Assembly (NCBI RefSeq): GCF_900129215.1
Contig: NZ_FQUQ01000003.1
Location: 452,101 to 516,100, forward strand
Reading direction: 5' to 3'
Source: Pedobacter caeni
GTDB lineage: Bacteria > Bacteroidota > Bacteroidia > Sphingobacteriales > Sphingobacteriaceae
DNA: 64,000 nt
The number at the start of each line of letters is the position of its first letter. Position 1 is the stretch's first letter. Shown piece after piece: positions 17,463 to 26,742 of the stretch. Below the pieces are notes generated by a model that was not told the origin of the DNA, did not search any database, and worked only from the letters and a program-made list of their open reading frames with translations. Made by a program: the position numbers and the translations under genes.

Positions 17463-18608
17463 ATGAAAATAGGTATCGTTTGTTACCCAACTTTTGGAGG
17501 TAGTGGAGTAGTTGCTACTGAATTAGGTAAAGCACTTGCTGATGAAGGTCACCAGGTACATTTTATAACTTATAGTCAGCCTGCCCGCCTCGACTTTTTC
17601 TCTGCCAACTTATTCTATCACGAAGTATCTGTAAGGGATTATCCTTTATTTGATTATGCGCCATATGAATCTGCACTGGCGAGTAAGCTGGTGGATGTGG
17701 TTCGTTTTGAAAAACTGGATATCTTACATGTACATTATGCGATTCCACATGCTTCTGCTGCGTTTATGGCGAAGCAGATTCTGGAAACCTATGGCATATA
17801 TATCCCATTTGTAACCACCTTGCATGGAACGGACATCACGCTGGTGGGTAAGGATCCAACCTATAAACCTGTGGTTACTTTTTCCATCAATAAATCTGAT
17901 GGGGTGACGACCGTTTCACAGAACCTTAAAGAAGATACCGAGAAGCATTTTGAGATCAGCAATGAGATCAAAGTGATTCCCAACTTTATTGATTTCAACA
18001 GGTTCAGCCTGAAACCCAAAGATCATTTCAAGAAAGCAATCGCCCCTAATAATGAGAGAATTCTGATCCATACCTCTAACTTCCGGAAGGTGAAGCGCAC
18101 CAGTGATGTGATCAGGACCTTTGAGAAGATACAGCAAAAGATCCCTTCTAAATTATTAATGGTAGGAGATGGTCCGGAACGTGCTTACAATGAGCAATTG
18201 TGCCGTGAACTGGGAATTTGTGAAAATGTACGTTTCTTAGGTAAGCAAGATGCAATAGAAGAGATCCTTTCGGTCTCTGATTTGTTCCTGATGCCTTCGG
18301 AGTCGGAAAGCTTTGGGCTGGCTGCCTTAGAAGCAATGGCCTGCAAAGTTCCAGCCATCACTTCCAATGCGGGTGGTTTACCAGAGTTGAACATTGACGG
18401 CTTCTGTGGCTTCATGAGCAATGTTGGTGATGTGGAAGATATGGCGGCTAAGGGAATTCAGATTCTGGAGAACGACGAGGTGTTACAGCGATTTAAAGAG
18501 AATGCCTTTATCAGAGCCCAGGATTTCGACCTGAAGAAGATCCTGCCGATATACATAGATTATTACAATCAGGTAATAGAAGAAGCACATAAACTGAAAG
18601 CAGTTTAA
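17463..18608 (+). CDS. bshA: N-acetyl-alpha-D-glucosaminyl L-malate synthase (bacillithiol biosynthesis)
   Basis: 381 residues. BshA is a GT4 glycosyltransferase that transfers GlcNAc from UDP-GlcNAc to L-malate, the first step of bacillithiol synthesis. The N terminus MKIGIVCYPTFGGSGVVATE is characteristic of BshA rather than of generic GT4 enzymes. Also present are HVHYAIPHA, TTLHGTDITLVGKDP, VIPNFID, and the C-terminal nucleotide-sugar motif PSESESFGLAALEAM (E-x7-E). bshB and bshC are not in the window. It ends in a strong shared terminator. Confidence 0.95.
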   Translation: MKIGIVCYPTFGGSGVVATELGKALADEGHQVHFITYSQPARLDFFSANLFYHEVSVRDYPLFDYAPYESALASKLVDVVRFEKLDILHVHYAIPHASAAFMAKQILETYGIYIPFVTTLHGTDITLVGKDPTYKPVVTFSINKSDGVTTVSQNLKEDTEKHFEISNEIKVIPNFIDFNRFSLKPKDHFKKAIAPNNERILIHTSNFRKVKRTSDVIRTFEKIQQKIPSKLLMVGDGPERAYNEQLCRELGICENVRFLGKQDAIEEILSVSDLFLMPSESESFGLAALEAMACKVPAITSNAGGLPELNIDGFCGFMSNVGDVEDMAAKGIQILENDEVLQRFKENAFIRAQDFDLKKILPIYIDYYNQVIEEAHKLKAV

Positions 18609-18612
18609 AATA

Positions 18613-18645
18613 GAAAAGCCCTTTGAATTGTTCAAAGGGCTTTTC
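18613..18645. terminator. bidirectional terminator between bshA and the lactonase gene
   Basis: A perfect 15-bp inverted repeat with a 3-base loop (gaaaagccctttgaa / ttcaaagggcttttc). Outer A and T tracts allow it to act on both strands, and it lies between two convergent stop codons. Confidence 0.85.
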
Positions 18646-18663
18646 CATTGGTTTTGAAACCGT

Positions 18664-19773
18664 TTATTTTACCGGGGCAAATACCAGGCATACCGGAGCG
18701 CCAACTTCAATCCTTTTACCGGTATCTGTTAAGGCACCTGTTTCCAGGTTCCGTTCAAAAATAACCACATCATTGGTGTATTGATGCCCTACAAGCAGGT
18801 ATTTGCCACTTGGATCAATGACGAAATTTCTTGGACCTTTACCCATTGTACTTGCATACCCTCTGATGCTCAGTAAACCTCCTTTTTCGATGGCGAAAAT
18901 GGTGATCTTGTTTTCTGAACCCCTGTTGCTGGCATATAAAAATTTCCCATCAGGTGAAAGGTGGATGTCTGCAGCACCATTTTGTCCGGTAAATCCGTCT
19001 TCGGTGAGTTTCGTTTGCTGAATTTCGTTTAAATTCCCATCGCTGTAACTGAATACGGTGATCCCTGCGTTGATTTCTCCAACCAGGTATGCATATTTAC
19101 CATCCTTGCTAAATACAAGGTGTCTGGGCCCCATTCCGGGCGTTACTTCAATGCTATGTTGTATTTGTAATACTTTCTCGTTTAGGTTGGGACTGTATTT
19201 GTATAAAAAGATCTTGTCCATACCCAGATCGTTTACCACAATGTATTTGCCGTCCGGAGTAAACTGTGCCATGTGGACATGTGGCCGGTCCTGCTGAGGT
19301 TTAACAATGCTTTTGCCGGTATGTTGACTCAGTAGTTTTAGGGCAGATAGTGCACCGTCTTTTTTAATGCCGAACACGGAAATGTTTCCTCCGGAATAAT
19401 TGGCCGTAATGACGTTCTTCTGATCGGCAATTACATAACATGGATCGGCACCGGTTGCCTGTTTGTTTAAGAAAGTGAGTTTGCCGGATGGGGCGTCAAA
19501 ACGAAAAGCACTAACGGCACTGCTTGCTCCGGTTTCGTTAACCGCATATATGGTTTTATGGTCTGCTCCCAGGGCCAGGTAACTTGGGTTTTCTACATTT
19601 TTAGTAACGCTTTTTGCTTTGAAAGCAGCGGTATTGGTATTGAAGTCATAAACATAGATTCCTTCACTTTTCCCGGTATTTGTATAGGTTCCAATGATCA
19701 GGTTGTAATCTGTTTGTTGTGCATAGCTTTGCATGGCTAGAAGTATTACTGGAAAAAATAAAAGTGCTCTCAT
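18664..19773 (-). CDS. secreted lactonase-family beta-propeller protein (YbhE/6-phosphogluconolactonase type)
   Basis: 369 residues with a signal peptide (AMQSYAQQ). Seven-bladed propeller repeats are visible: NPSYLALGADHKTIYAVNE, RPHVHMAQFTPDGKYIVVNDLGMD, GPRHLVFSKDGKYAYLVGE, GAADIHLSPDGKFLYASNRG and GPRNFVIDPSGKYLLVGHQ. The RPHVH and GPRH segments are the family hallmark. Cytoplasmic members hydrolyse 6-phosphogluconolactone. The signal peptide here points to a periplasmic protein acting on another lactone, so the textbook 6PGL role is not assumed. Confidence 0.85.
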   Translation of the reverse strand: MRALLFFPVILLAMQSYAQQTDYNLIIGTYTNTGKSEGIYVYDFNTNTAAFKAKSVTKNVENPSYLALGADHKTIYAVNETGASSAVSAFRFDAPSGKLTFLNKQATGADPCYVIADQKNVITANYSGGNISVFGIKKDGALSALKLLSQHTGKSIVKPQQDRPHVHMAQFTPDGKYIVVNDLGMDKIFLYKYSPNLNEKVLQIQHSIEVTPGMGPRHLVFSKDGKYAYLVGEINAGITVFSYSDGNLNEIQQTKLTEDGFTGQNGAADIHLSPDGKFLYASNRGSENKITIFAIEKGGLLSIRGYASTMGKGPRNFVIDPSGKYLLVGHQYTNDVVIFERNLETGALTDTGKRIEVGAPVCLVFAPVK

Positions 19774-20008
19774 CTGAATATTTATTATTTGACAATAATA
19801 TCATATTAAACTTGAAATTATAGGAAATATGTTCAGATTGTTGAGAGTTTAGCCTGATTTTGAAGAAATTGAGGTGTTAAAGCCGGGAAGGATAAGGGGC
19901 TGAACTCAGGGAAGGCAAGGTGTTGCACTGAGGGAAAGGAGGGCAGTAAAGCAGGCCTTCCTGTTGCTTAGCCGATATTGGGAAGTGGGCTAAACAAGCC
20001 GTAAATAA
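19774..20008. other. intergenic stretch without recognised gene
   Basis: This non-coding stretch separates two minus-strand genes. The segment around 19865-19960 is purine-rich on the plus strand, with imperfect repeats of the ctgagggaaagg type. No open frame, tRNA-like fold or promoter box was found in it. Confidence 0.5.
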
Positions 20009-20041
20009 AAGAACCGGTTACGTTTGAGGTAACCGGTTCTT
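20009..20041 (-). terminator. intrinsic terminator of the pseudouridine synthase gene
   Basis: A perfect 13-bp inverted repeat (arms 20009-20021 and 20029-20041, 7-base loop). Read on the minus strand it is followed by TTTTATTT, just after the synthase stop at 20053. Confidence 0.8.
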
Positions 20042-20052
20042 CAGGTATTTTT

Positions 20053-21606
20053 TTATTTGATCAGGTGTTTAATCTGGATCAATTCATGTTCTTCTAAATA
20101 GCGCCATCTTCCGCGTGGAAGGTCTTTTTTGGTCAGGTTACCATAAACAACGCGGTCAAGTTTTACAACATCATAACCCAGGTGTTCAAATATTCTTCTT
20201 ACGATTCTATTTTTACCACTATGGATCTGGATACCAACTTCACGTTTACTACCTCCGGTTACATAAGATACATTATCTGGTTTGATGATTCCATCTTCCA
20301 GTTCAAGACCGAACTGGATTTTGTTTAAATCACCCTGGCTTAAGCTTCTGCTCAATTCTACATGATAGATCTTAGTGATTCCGTTTTTAGGGTGCGACAG
20401 TTTATCCGCAAGGTCGCCATCATTGGTCATCAACAAAAGACCTGTAGTATTACGGTCTAATCTTCCTACCGGGTAAATGCGTTCCCTACTGGCTTTATCT
20501 ACCAATTGCATCACGGTACGACGTTCCTGAGGATCATCGGTAGTGGTGATGTAATCTTTTGGTTTGTTCAATAAAACGTAAACTTTCTTTTCGCGTTTCA
20601 ACAATTCTCCGTTATAACGGATTTCGTCTTTCGCAGGGTCAATTTTATGGCCCAGTTCCGAAACTGCTTCTCCATTTACAGACACGACACCTGCTGCGAT
20701 CAGCTCATCAGCCTTACGACGTGAGCAAATGCCTGAATTGGCAATGTAACGGTTCAGACGGATCAATCCATCATCCTTAGGGATCGGAGCTTTTCTGCCA
20801 CGCATAACGGTATTGCTATCGTCGCGTTCAGTGCGTTCTCCGCGTGCCTTAAAGCCTGGTTTTGAATTCTCGTCTTCTCTTTTTCTGAATGGTCTGCTGT
20901 CCGTACTTCTGGATGCTGACCCTTTTTTATCATCGAATTTTCTGAAAGGCTGATCACCACTTCCGAAATTGTCTTTCTTTATATAACTGCGGGTTTTATC
21001 TGTAGGAGGAACGTCTCTTGAACTTCCTGCACTATGAGGACGGGGTTTGTAATCTTTTGAACCGCCTTCTCTTGATTTGAAATCTCTCGATCCACCTTCT
21101 CTCGGTTTGAAATCCCTTGAACCGCCTTCTCTTGGTTTGAAATCTCTCGATCCACCTTCTCTCGGTTTGTAATCCCTTGATCCACCTTCTCTTGGTTTAA
21201 AGTCTCTCGACTCATTTTCTCCCCTTGGTTTGAAGCTTCTTGAATCTCCTTCTCTCGGTTTGTAATCTCTGGATCCACCTTCTCTAGGCTTATAGTCTCT
21301 TGAACCACCCTCTTTAGACTTGTAGTCCCTCGATCCACCTTCTCTTGGTTTATAATCTCTTGAACCGCCTTCTCTTGGCTTAAAGTCTTTTTTATCTCCC
21401 TCTCTTGGTTTGAAGTCTTTTCTATCGCCTTCTCTTGGTTTAAAATCTCTCGGGCCACCAAACTTACTATCCTTCCCCTCTTTGTCGTCAAACTTGCCTT
21501 TGCCTTTGTAAGAACTATCTGTTCCACTACGACTTTTGCCTGTTGTACTTCTGTTTCCCGGTTTGGACTTGTCATCCCGACTGTTCCTGTTGTTGTCTTT
21601 GATCAT
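20053..21606 (-). CDS. RsuA/RluB-family pseudouridine synthase with long repetitive N-terminal extension
   Basis: 517 residues. The last ~235 are a complete S4 domain (IRLNRYIANSGICSRRKADE) plus pseudouridine synthase domain with the catalytic Asp in GRLDRNTTGLLL, followed by KIYHVEL and IHSGKNRIVRRIFEHLGY. RluB/RsuA enzymes modify 23S or 16S rRNA. The first ~280 residues are predicted disordered and highly charged. Residues 51 to ~190 hold 14 near-identical units of about ten residues (consensus GSRD(Y/F)KPREG). Basic disordered extensions occur on RluB-like proteins of Bacteroidota and probably bind rRNA. The target site cannot be assigned. Confidence 0.93.
   Translation of the reverse strand: MIKDNNRNSRDDKSKPGNRSTTGKSRSGTDSSYKGKGKFDDKEGKDSKFGGPRDFKPREGDRKDFKPREGDKKDFKPREGGSRDYKPREGGSRDYKSKEGGSRDYKPREGGSRDYKPREGDSRSFKPRGENESRDFKPREGGSRDYKPREGGSRDFKPREGGSRDFKPREGGSRDFKSREGGSKDYKPRPHSAGSSRDVPPTDKTRSYIKKDNFGSGDQPFRKFDDKKGSASRSTDSRPFRKREDENSKPGFKARGERTERDDSNTVMRGRKAPIPKDDGLIRLNRYIANSGICSRRKADELIAAGVVSVNGEAVSELGHKIDPAKDEIRYNGELLKREKKVYVLLNKPKDYITTTDDPQERRTVMQLVDKASRERIYPVGRLDRNTTGLLLMTNDGDLADKLSHPKNGITKIYHVELSRSLSQGDLNKIQFGLELEDGIIKPDNVSYVTGGSKREVGIQIHSGKNRIVRRIFEHLGYDVVKLDRVVYGNLTKKDLPRGRWRYLEEHELIQIKHLIK
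21034..21456 (-). repeat. tandem ~30-bp coding repeats (14 units) in the pseudouridine synthase gene
   Basis: Each unit encodes about ten residues of the form GSRDYKPREG, with Tyr/Phe alternation and a few variants (KSKEG, DSRSFKPRGENE). Repetition at the DNA level makes copy number prone to slippage. Confidence 0.9.
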
Positions 21607-21620
21607 GATACGCTATATAA

Positions 21621-21637
21621 CCGCATAATTTATGCGG
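21621..21637. promoter_or_regulatory. 17-bp palindrome at the pseudouridine synthase promoter
   Basis: CCGCATAA-t-TTATGCGG is a perfect inverted repeat starting 15 bases upstream of the start codon and 3 bases from the -7 box. It overlaps the predicted transcription start, so it may be an operator or a 5' RNA hairpin. Confidence 0.5.
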
Positions 21638-21640
21638 CTG

Positions 21641-21648
21641 CAAATTTA
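21641..21648 (-). promoter_or_regulatory. -7 box of the pseudouridine synthase gene
   Basis: Minus-strand TAAATTTG matches TAnnTTTG, 34 bases before the ATG at 21606. No clear -33 element. Confidence 0.45.
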
Positions 21649-21780
21649 GTAAAAATCGGTCAATTTATAGCGGATTTTTCAGGATTTGTACAAGTTGTAA
21701 AAAATCATTGCCTATGGGTGTTTAAACCCTGATTTTCAGTGCAGTTTTTGTAAAAGGTTGATAATTAACATAATATACCG

Positions 21781-21788
21781 TATGTTTG
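21781..21788 (+). promoter_or_regulatory. promoter of the lytic transglycosylase gene
   Basis: TATGTTTG (TAnnTTTG) with TTG at 21758-21760, 20 bases upstream. The leader of about 30 bases carries an unusually good Shine-Dalgarno (aggagg at 21819-21824) just before the ATG at 21827, which decides the start. Confidence 0.55.
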
Positions 21789-21826
21789 CAAACGTTTTAA
21801 AATTATTAACCAAAAAAAGGAGGAAA

Positions 21827-22636
21827 ATGATAAAGAAACACATAATAACATGTACGGTAATAATTGCATTACTGGTTATGGCAAAAGTGTTTGCTTACAA
21901 CATGCCCCAAGCAGCAGAAAGTCTTTTAAAAGAAGAAAAAACAACAAAGAATACAGATACATTAACACTAAAAACAACAGCGCCTGTAACTGTAATGGCG
22001 CGGTTAAATTTTGCAGAAGAGACACTTCCACTGGGCGATGCCAGAGTGGAACGTAAAATGAAAAAAGTTCTTGCTGCATTCAGTCACAGTAAATTACAGA
22101 CCAATCGCTTGCACAATAAAGCAGCTGAATGGTTTCCTGTAATAGAGCCAATCCTCGCCGCTTATGGCATTCCAGAGGATTTTAAATACATCCCTTTAGT
22201 TGAGTCAGGATTAAAGGCAGGCGTATCACCTAAAGGTGCTACCGGTATTTGGCAATTTATGCCAGGTACAGCACGTAGTTTTGGTTTGAAAGTCAACTCA
22301 AATGTAGACGAGCGTAACAACTTACGTAAGTCGACAATTGCAGCGGCAAAATACATCAAGGAGCTTTACGGTATTTTTGAAAGCTGGACATTGGTTGCAG
22401 CAGCCTACAATGTAGGTGATGGCCATATGCAAAGGCAGATCAACAGACAAAAACAGGACAATTATTTCAAGATGAAGCTAAACCGCGAAACGGCTGGTTA
22501 TGTTTACAAATTGATTTCCATGAAACAGATTCTGGAATTTCCTGGTCGGTATGGGTATAAGGCGCCAAGAGCTTTACTAGCCTACAATGCTGAGAAGGCT
22601 GCGATTAACGCAGAAAAGACCGCAAACGCGGAATAG
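21827..22636 (+). CDS. lytic transglycosylase (SLT domain), secreted
   Basis: 269 residues from the ATG at 21827, chosen because it follows AGGAGG and begins the signal/anchor segment MIKKHIITCTVIIALLVMA. The SLT domain (~115-255) has the catalytic Glu in YIPLVESGL, then GVSPKGATGIWQFMPGTA, AAAKYIKELYG and VAAAYNVGDGHM, as in MltD-type enzymes that cleave peptidoglycan to 1,6-anhydro products. No LysM repeats follow, so it is shorter than MltD. The last ~25 residues are Ala/Glu/Lys-rich. A terminator follows. Confidence 0.92.
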   Translation: MIKKHIITCTVIIALLVMAKVFAYNMPQAAESLLKEEKTTKNTDTLTLKTTAPVTVMARLNFAEETLPLGDARVERKMKKVLAAFSHSKLQTNRLHNKAAEWFPVIEPILAAYGIPEDFKYIPLVESGLKAGVSPKGATGIWQFMPGTARSFGLKVNSNVDERNNLRKSTIAAAKYIKELYGIFESWTLVAAAYNVGDGHMQRQINRQKQDNYFKMKLNRETAGYVYKLISMKQILEFPGRYGYKAPRALLAYNAEKAAINAEKTANAE

Positions 22637-22664
22637 TAAAAGATAAAAGACACACAAATGGGGG

Positions 22665-22696
22665 AAGCCGGAATTTATTCCGGCTTTTTGTTTTTC
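22665..22696 (+). terminator. intrinsic terminator after the lytic transglycosylase gene
   Basis: Nine-bp perfect stem (aagccggaa/ttccggctt, 4-base loop) followed by TTTGTTTTTC. Confidence 0.8.
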
Positions 22697-22721
22697 TTGG
22701 AATTTTACTATTTTACCCGAT

Positions 22722-23774
22722 ATGGGATTGTTAAAACTGCAGATTACCACGATGACTTATGGTCCGGGGGAGACCTTGATCATCAGCTTTGAGCCACTGG
22801 AAGGGCCGAAACCGGATTACCTTGCCGGGCAGTTTCTCACCCTTGTGTTTGAAGAAAAGGGAAAAGAACTGAGGAGGTCTTATTCTTTATGCAGCTCTCC
22901 GGATGTCGACGAACCTCTATCTATTGGTATTAAGCGGGTAGAAAACGGAGCGATTTCCCGATTGTTGCACCACAAAACTGCGGTGGGGGATGTGTTAACT
23001 GCATTGGAACCCAATGGACAGTTTAGCTATCTTCCGGAGCAACAAATCAAGAGAACAGTTTTTCTTTTTGCTGCCGGAGTAGGGATCACACCCTTGTTTT
23101 CTATCTTGAAGACAGCACTGATCAGGGAGCGGTATACAAAGATCATCCTGGCCTATAGCAACAGATCTGCAGAAGGTACCCTGTTTTATACCGAACTCAA
23201 TGCTTTACAAGCGCAATATCCGGATCGTTTTAAACTAATCTATCTGTTTAGTCAGTCGAAAAATCTGTTGATGGCCCGTTTGAACGGACAGTTGATTGAA
23301 CGCATTGTAGCGGAAAATATGGAGTTTGAAAAGCAGGATGTGTTACTTTATACTTGCGGACCTGTAGATTATATGGATGTCTGCAGGATCACTTTGTTAA
23401 ACCTTGGTTTCGACAGGACTCAAATCAAAAGAGAAACATTTGTACTTCCGGAAGATGAAGCTGATGAAGATGACATGACGGAAAAGAAAGCAAGGGATAC
23501 CAATACTTATTCCGTGATTCTGAATTACAAAGGGAAAGTACATGAAATTGATGTGCCTTACTACCAGAGCATCCTTGATGCGGCCCTGGAACAGAAAATT
23601 GACCTGCCATATAGCTGTCATGCTGGCATCTGCAGCACCTGCACTGCCAATTGTACCAAAGGAAATGTGGAAATGGATTATAATGAAGTTTTAATGGATG
23701 ATGAAATCGCAGCAGGAAGAGTGCTGGTTTGTACCGGTCACCCTACTGAAAATGGCACAACGCTGGTTTGGTAA
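22722..23774 (+). CDS. PaaE-like ferredoxin--NAD(P)H oxidoreductase
   Basis: 350 residues with three modules. An FAD-binding domain (~5-100) carries RRSYSLCSSP, an NAD(P)-binding domain (~105-230) carries AAGVGITPLFSILK and YTCGP, and a C-terminal plant-type [2Fe-2S] domain (~265-350) has CHAGICSTCTANC...VCTGHP. This is the architecture of the reductase component of phenylacetyl-CoA epoxidase and related oxygenases. No paaABCD genes are nearby, so it may serve another oxygenase or desaturase. Confidence 0.88.
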   Translation: MGLLKLQITTMTYGPGETLIISFEPLEGPKPDYLAGQFLTLVFEEKGKELRRSYSLCSSPDVDEPLSIGIKRVENGAISRLLHHKTAVGDVLTALEPNGQFSYLPEQQIKRTVFLFAAGVGITPLFSILKTALIRERYTKIILAYSNRSAEGTLFYTELNALQAQYPDRFKLIYLFSQSKNLLMARLNGQLIERIVAENMEFEKQDVLLYTCGPVDYMDVCRITLLNLGFDRTQIKRETFVLPEDEADEDDMTEKKARDTNTYSVILNYKGKVHEIDVPYYQSILDAALEQKIDLPYSCHAGICSTCTANCTKGNVEMDYNEVLMDDEIAAGRVLVCTGHPTENGTTLVW

Positions 23775-23888
23775 ACAATCTGAGGTCTGTCCTGCGTAAA
23801 CTTTTCTTTTGATAAAATTTTTAGCATTTTTGTGGCTGAAAGTTTGTTATCCTAAATATATAGATATCAGTATTGTTTTAATATAAAT

Positions 23889-26732
23889 ATGAGCAAAAAT
23901 ACCGTTGACCTGGGCGAGCAGAAGGATGTAGAAGTATATGGTGCCAGGGTACATAACCTTAAAAATATAGACATTTCCTTTCCACGGAATAAGCTGGTAG
24001 TCATTACCGGCCTGAGTGGCAGTGGAAAGTCCTCCCTGGCCTTTGATACCATTTATGCAGAGGGGCAGCGGAGGTATATGGAAACCTTCAGTGCGTATTC
24101 CCGTCAGTTTATGGGGGGGATGGAGCGTCCGGATGTGGATAAAGTATCCGGATTGAGTCCGGTAATTGCCATTGAGCAGAAAACCACAAGTAAGAATCCA
24201 AGATCTACTGTAGGTACCATTACGGAAATCTACGATTTCATGCGTTTATTATATGCCCGTGCGGCGGATGCTTTCTCCTATAATACCGGAGAAAAGATGG
24301 AACGTATGAGTGAGGATCAGATTCTTGGTAACATCTACAACAAGTTTGAAGATATGCCGGTTAACATCCTTGCGCCGGTAGTAAAGGGCCGTAAAGGGCA
24401 TTACAGGGAATTGTTTGAGCAGATCCGGAAACAGGGCTATGTAAAAGTCCGCATTGATGGTGAAATTCAGGACATCAGTCCGAAGATGCAGGTAGACCGT
24501 TACAAGATTCATGACATTGAAATTGTGGTCGACAGACTCATTATCGATAAAAAGGATCAGAAACGTTTGCAGGATTCCCTTCAAACTGCGATGCGATTAG
24601 GGAAAGGAATCATTAAAATCAGTGATAAGGAGAATAATGTCTCTCATTTCAGCCGTTTTCTGATGTGCCCGACTACGGGAATCTCCTATGATGAACCACA
24701 ACCAAACAGTTTTTCTTTCAACTCTCCTTATGGGGCATGTGAAAATTGTGATGGTCTGGGGTATATCTTCGTGATTGATAAGGAATCGGTGATGCCGAAT
24801 CCGAAACTGAGCATCATGAATGGAGGATTGGCTCCTTTAGGTGAATACCGCGACATCTGGGTGTTCCAGGTATTAAAGGCAGTAGCAAAAAAATACAACT
24901 TTTCTTTGTCTACCCCACTGGAAAAACTAACTGAAGAACACATCAGTATCATTCTTAATGGCTCACATGAATTGTTAAGTGTGGCTGTGGAATACAACAA
25001 ATGGAATGTTCAGAACTATCAGATTACCTTCGATGGCATCATCAAATTACTGGAAGAGCAGCAGGAGAAGAAAGGCGAAGGGGCAATAGATGATATGGAG
25101 ACTTTCCGCAAGCTGAAAACCTGTCCGGTTTGTAATGGGGCAAGGTTAAAGAAAGAAAGCCTTCATTTTAAAATTGACGGAAAGAACATCTTTGAGCTGG
25201 CAGAAATGGACATCAACAGCCTTAAAAACTGGTATGTTGATGTGGAAAGCCGTTTAAGTGAAAGACAAAATACGATAGCCAAAGAGATTCTTAAAGAGAT
25301 CAGGGCCAGATTAGGTTTCCTGACGGATGTAGGTTTAAATTACCTGTCGCTGGACCGTACCGCCCGGACTTTGTCTGGTGGAGAGGCGCAAAGGATCCGT
25401 CTGGCAACACAAATTGGTTCACAGCTGATGAATGTGATGTACATCCTCGATGAGCCAAGTATTGGTTTACATCAGCGCGACAATGAGCGTCTGATCGGTG
25501 CGCTTAAAAACCTGCGCGACCTTGGAAATACGGTATTGGTGGTAGAACACGATAAAGACATGATTCTGGAAGCAGATCATGTGATTGATGTGGGACCGGC
25601 AGCGGGAGTCCGGGGAGGGCAGATTGTTGCTCAGGGCACACCTGCGGAGATTTTAAAGTCTGATACCCTGACTGCGGCTTACCTGAATGGTAAAAAAGGA
25701 ATTGAAGTGCCTAAAAAGCGCAGAAAAGGAACAGGACATAAACTATCCATCATTAAAGCGAGCGGGCATAACTTAAAAGATGTGTCTGTAGATTTTCCTC
25801 TCGGGAAGTTTATTGCAGTAACAGGTGTTTCCGGAAGCGGAAAATCAAGTTTGATTACAGAAACCTTATATCCGATCTTAAACCATCATTTCTTCAGGGC
25901 GAAGAAACATCCTCTGCCTTATGAAAAGATCAACGGAATTAAAGAAATAGATAAAGTTATTGAGATTGACCAGGCGCCGATCGGACGTACGCCAAGGTCT
26001 AACCCTTCTACTTATACGGGGGTGTTTTCTGACATCAGGAATCTGTTTGTGCAATTACCGGAAGCAAAGATCAGGGGCTATAAACCTGGTCGTTTCTCCT
26101 TCAATGTAAAGGGAGGAAGATGCGAAACCTGTCAGGGGGGAGGAATGAAAGTCATAGAAATGAACTTCCTTCCGGACGTTCAGGTGCCATGTGAAGAGTG
26201 TGGTGGAAAAAGGTACAACAGGGAAACCCTGGAAGTCCGTTACCGGGGTAAGTCTATTAGTGATGTACTGGACATGAGTATTGAAGATGCCTGTGATTTC
26301 TTTGAGAACATGCCGTTGATTTACCGCAAGATCAAGACCTTGAAAGATGTAGGTTTGGGTTATATTACTTTAGGTCAGTCTTCGACGACCCTTTCAGGTG
26401 GTGAGGCTCAGCGGGTTAAGCTCGCTACGGAATTGTCTAAAAAAGATACTGGAAAAACATTTTATATTCTGGATGAACCTACAACTGGCCTGCATTTTGA
26501 GGATATAAATGTCTTGTTAGGTGTGCTGAACGAATTGGTAGAGAAAGGGAATACAGTGTTGGTGATTGAGCACAACCTTGATGTCGTAAAAGTAGCGGAT
26601 TGGGTCATCGATTTAGGCGAAGAAGGAGGCGCAGGTGGCGGTAGAATCATATTTGAAGGAACCCCTGAAGGATTAGTACAAAACCCAATCAGTTTAACCG
26701 GTAAATTTTTGAAGAAAGAAATGGGCTTATAA
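23889..26732 (+). CDS. uvrA: excinuclease ABC subunit A
   Basis: 947 residues, full length. UvrA scans DNA for bulky lesions and loads UvrB in nucleotide excision repair. Both ABC modules are present: Walker A GLSGSGKSSL (~39) and GVSGSGKSSL (~650), and signature LSGGEAQRIRLATQ and LSGGEAQRVKLATEL. The zinc-finger cysteines are CENCDGLGY / CPVC in the first half and CETCQGGGMKV...CEECGGKRY in the second. nnrD follows after 10 bases, probably co-transcribed. Confidence 0.97.
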   Translation: MSKNTVDLGEQKDVEVYGARVHNLKNIDISFPRNKLVVITGLSGSGKSSLAFDTIYAEGQRRYMETFSAYSRQFMGGMERPDVDKVSGLSPVIAIEQKTTSKNPRSTVGTITEIYDFMRLLYARAADAFSYNTGEKMERMSEDQILGNIYNKFEDMPVNILAPVVKGRKGHYRELFEQIRKQGYVKVRIDGEIQDISPKMQVDRYKIHDIEIVVDRLIIDKKDQKRLQDSLQTAMRLGKGIIKISDKENNVSHFSRFLMCPTTGISYDEPQPNSFSFNSPYGACENCDGLGYIFVIDKESVMPNPKLSIMNGGLAPLGEYRDIWVFQVLKAVAKKYNFSLSTPLEKLTEEHISIILNGSHELLSVAVEYNKWNVQNYQITFDGIIKLLEEQQEKKGEGAIDDMETFRKLKTCPVCNGARLKKESLHFKIDGKNIFELAEMDINSLKNWYVDVESRLSERQNTIAKEILKEIRARLGFLTDVGLNYLSLDRTARTLSGGEAQRIRLATQIGSQLMNVMYILDEPSIGLHQRDNERLIGALKNLRDLGNTVLVVEHDKDMILEADHVIDVGPAAGVRGGQIVAQGTPAEILKSDTLTAAYLNGKKGIEVPKKRRKGTGHKLSIIKASGHNLKDVSVDFPLGKFIAVTGVSGSGKSSLITETLYPILNHHFFRAKKHPLPYEKINGIKEIDKVIEIDQAPIGRTPRSNPSTYTGVFSDIRNLFVQLPEAKIRGYKPGRFSFNVKGGRCETCQGGGMKVIEMNFLPDVQVPCEECGGKRYNRETLEVRYRGKSISDVLDMSIEDACDFFENMPLIYRKIKTLKDVGLGYITLGQSSTTLSGGEAQRVKLATELSKKDTGKTFYILDEPTTGLHFEDINVLLGVLNELVEKGNTVLVIEHNLDVVKVADWVIDLGEEGGAGGGRIIFEGTPEGLVQNPISLTGKFLKKEMGL

Positions 26733-26742
26733 ATCTGAAGTT

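Noticed and set aside
19830..20000. Purine-rich stretch as a possible small RNA
   Set aside because: There is no promoter box, and the only strong hairpin downstream is explained as the terminator of the minus-strand gene.
20979..21575. 198-codon frame in another reading frame of the repeat-bearing pseudouridine synthase
   Set aside because: It is a frame-shifted reading of the same 30-bp repeats. A repeat length that is a multiple of three keeps all frames open.
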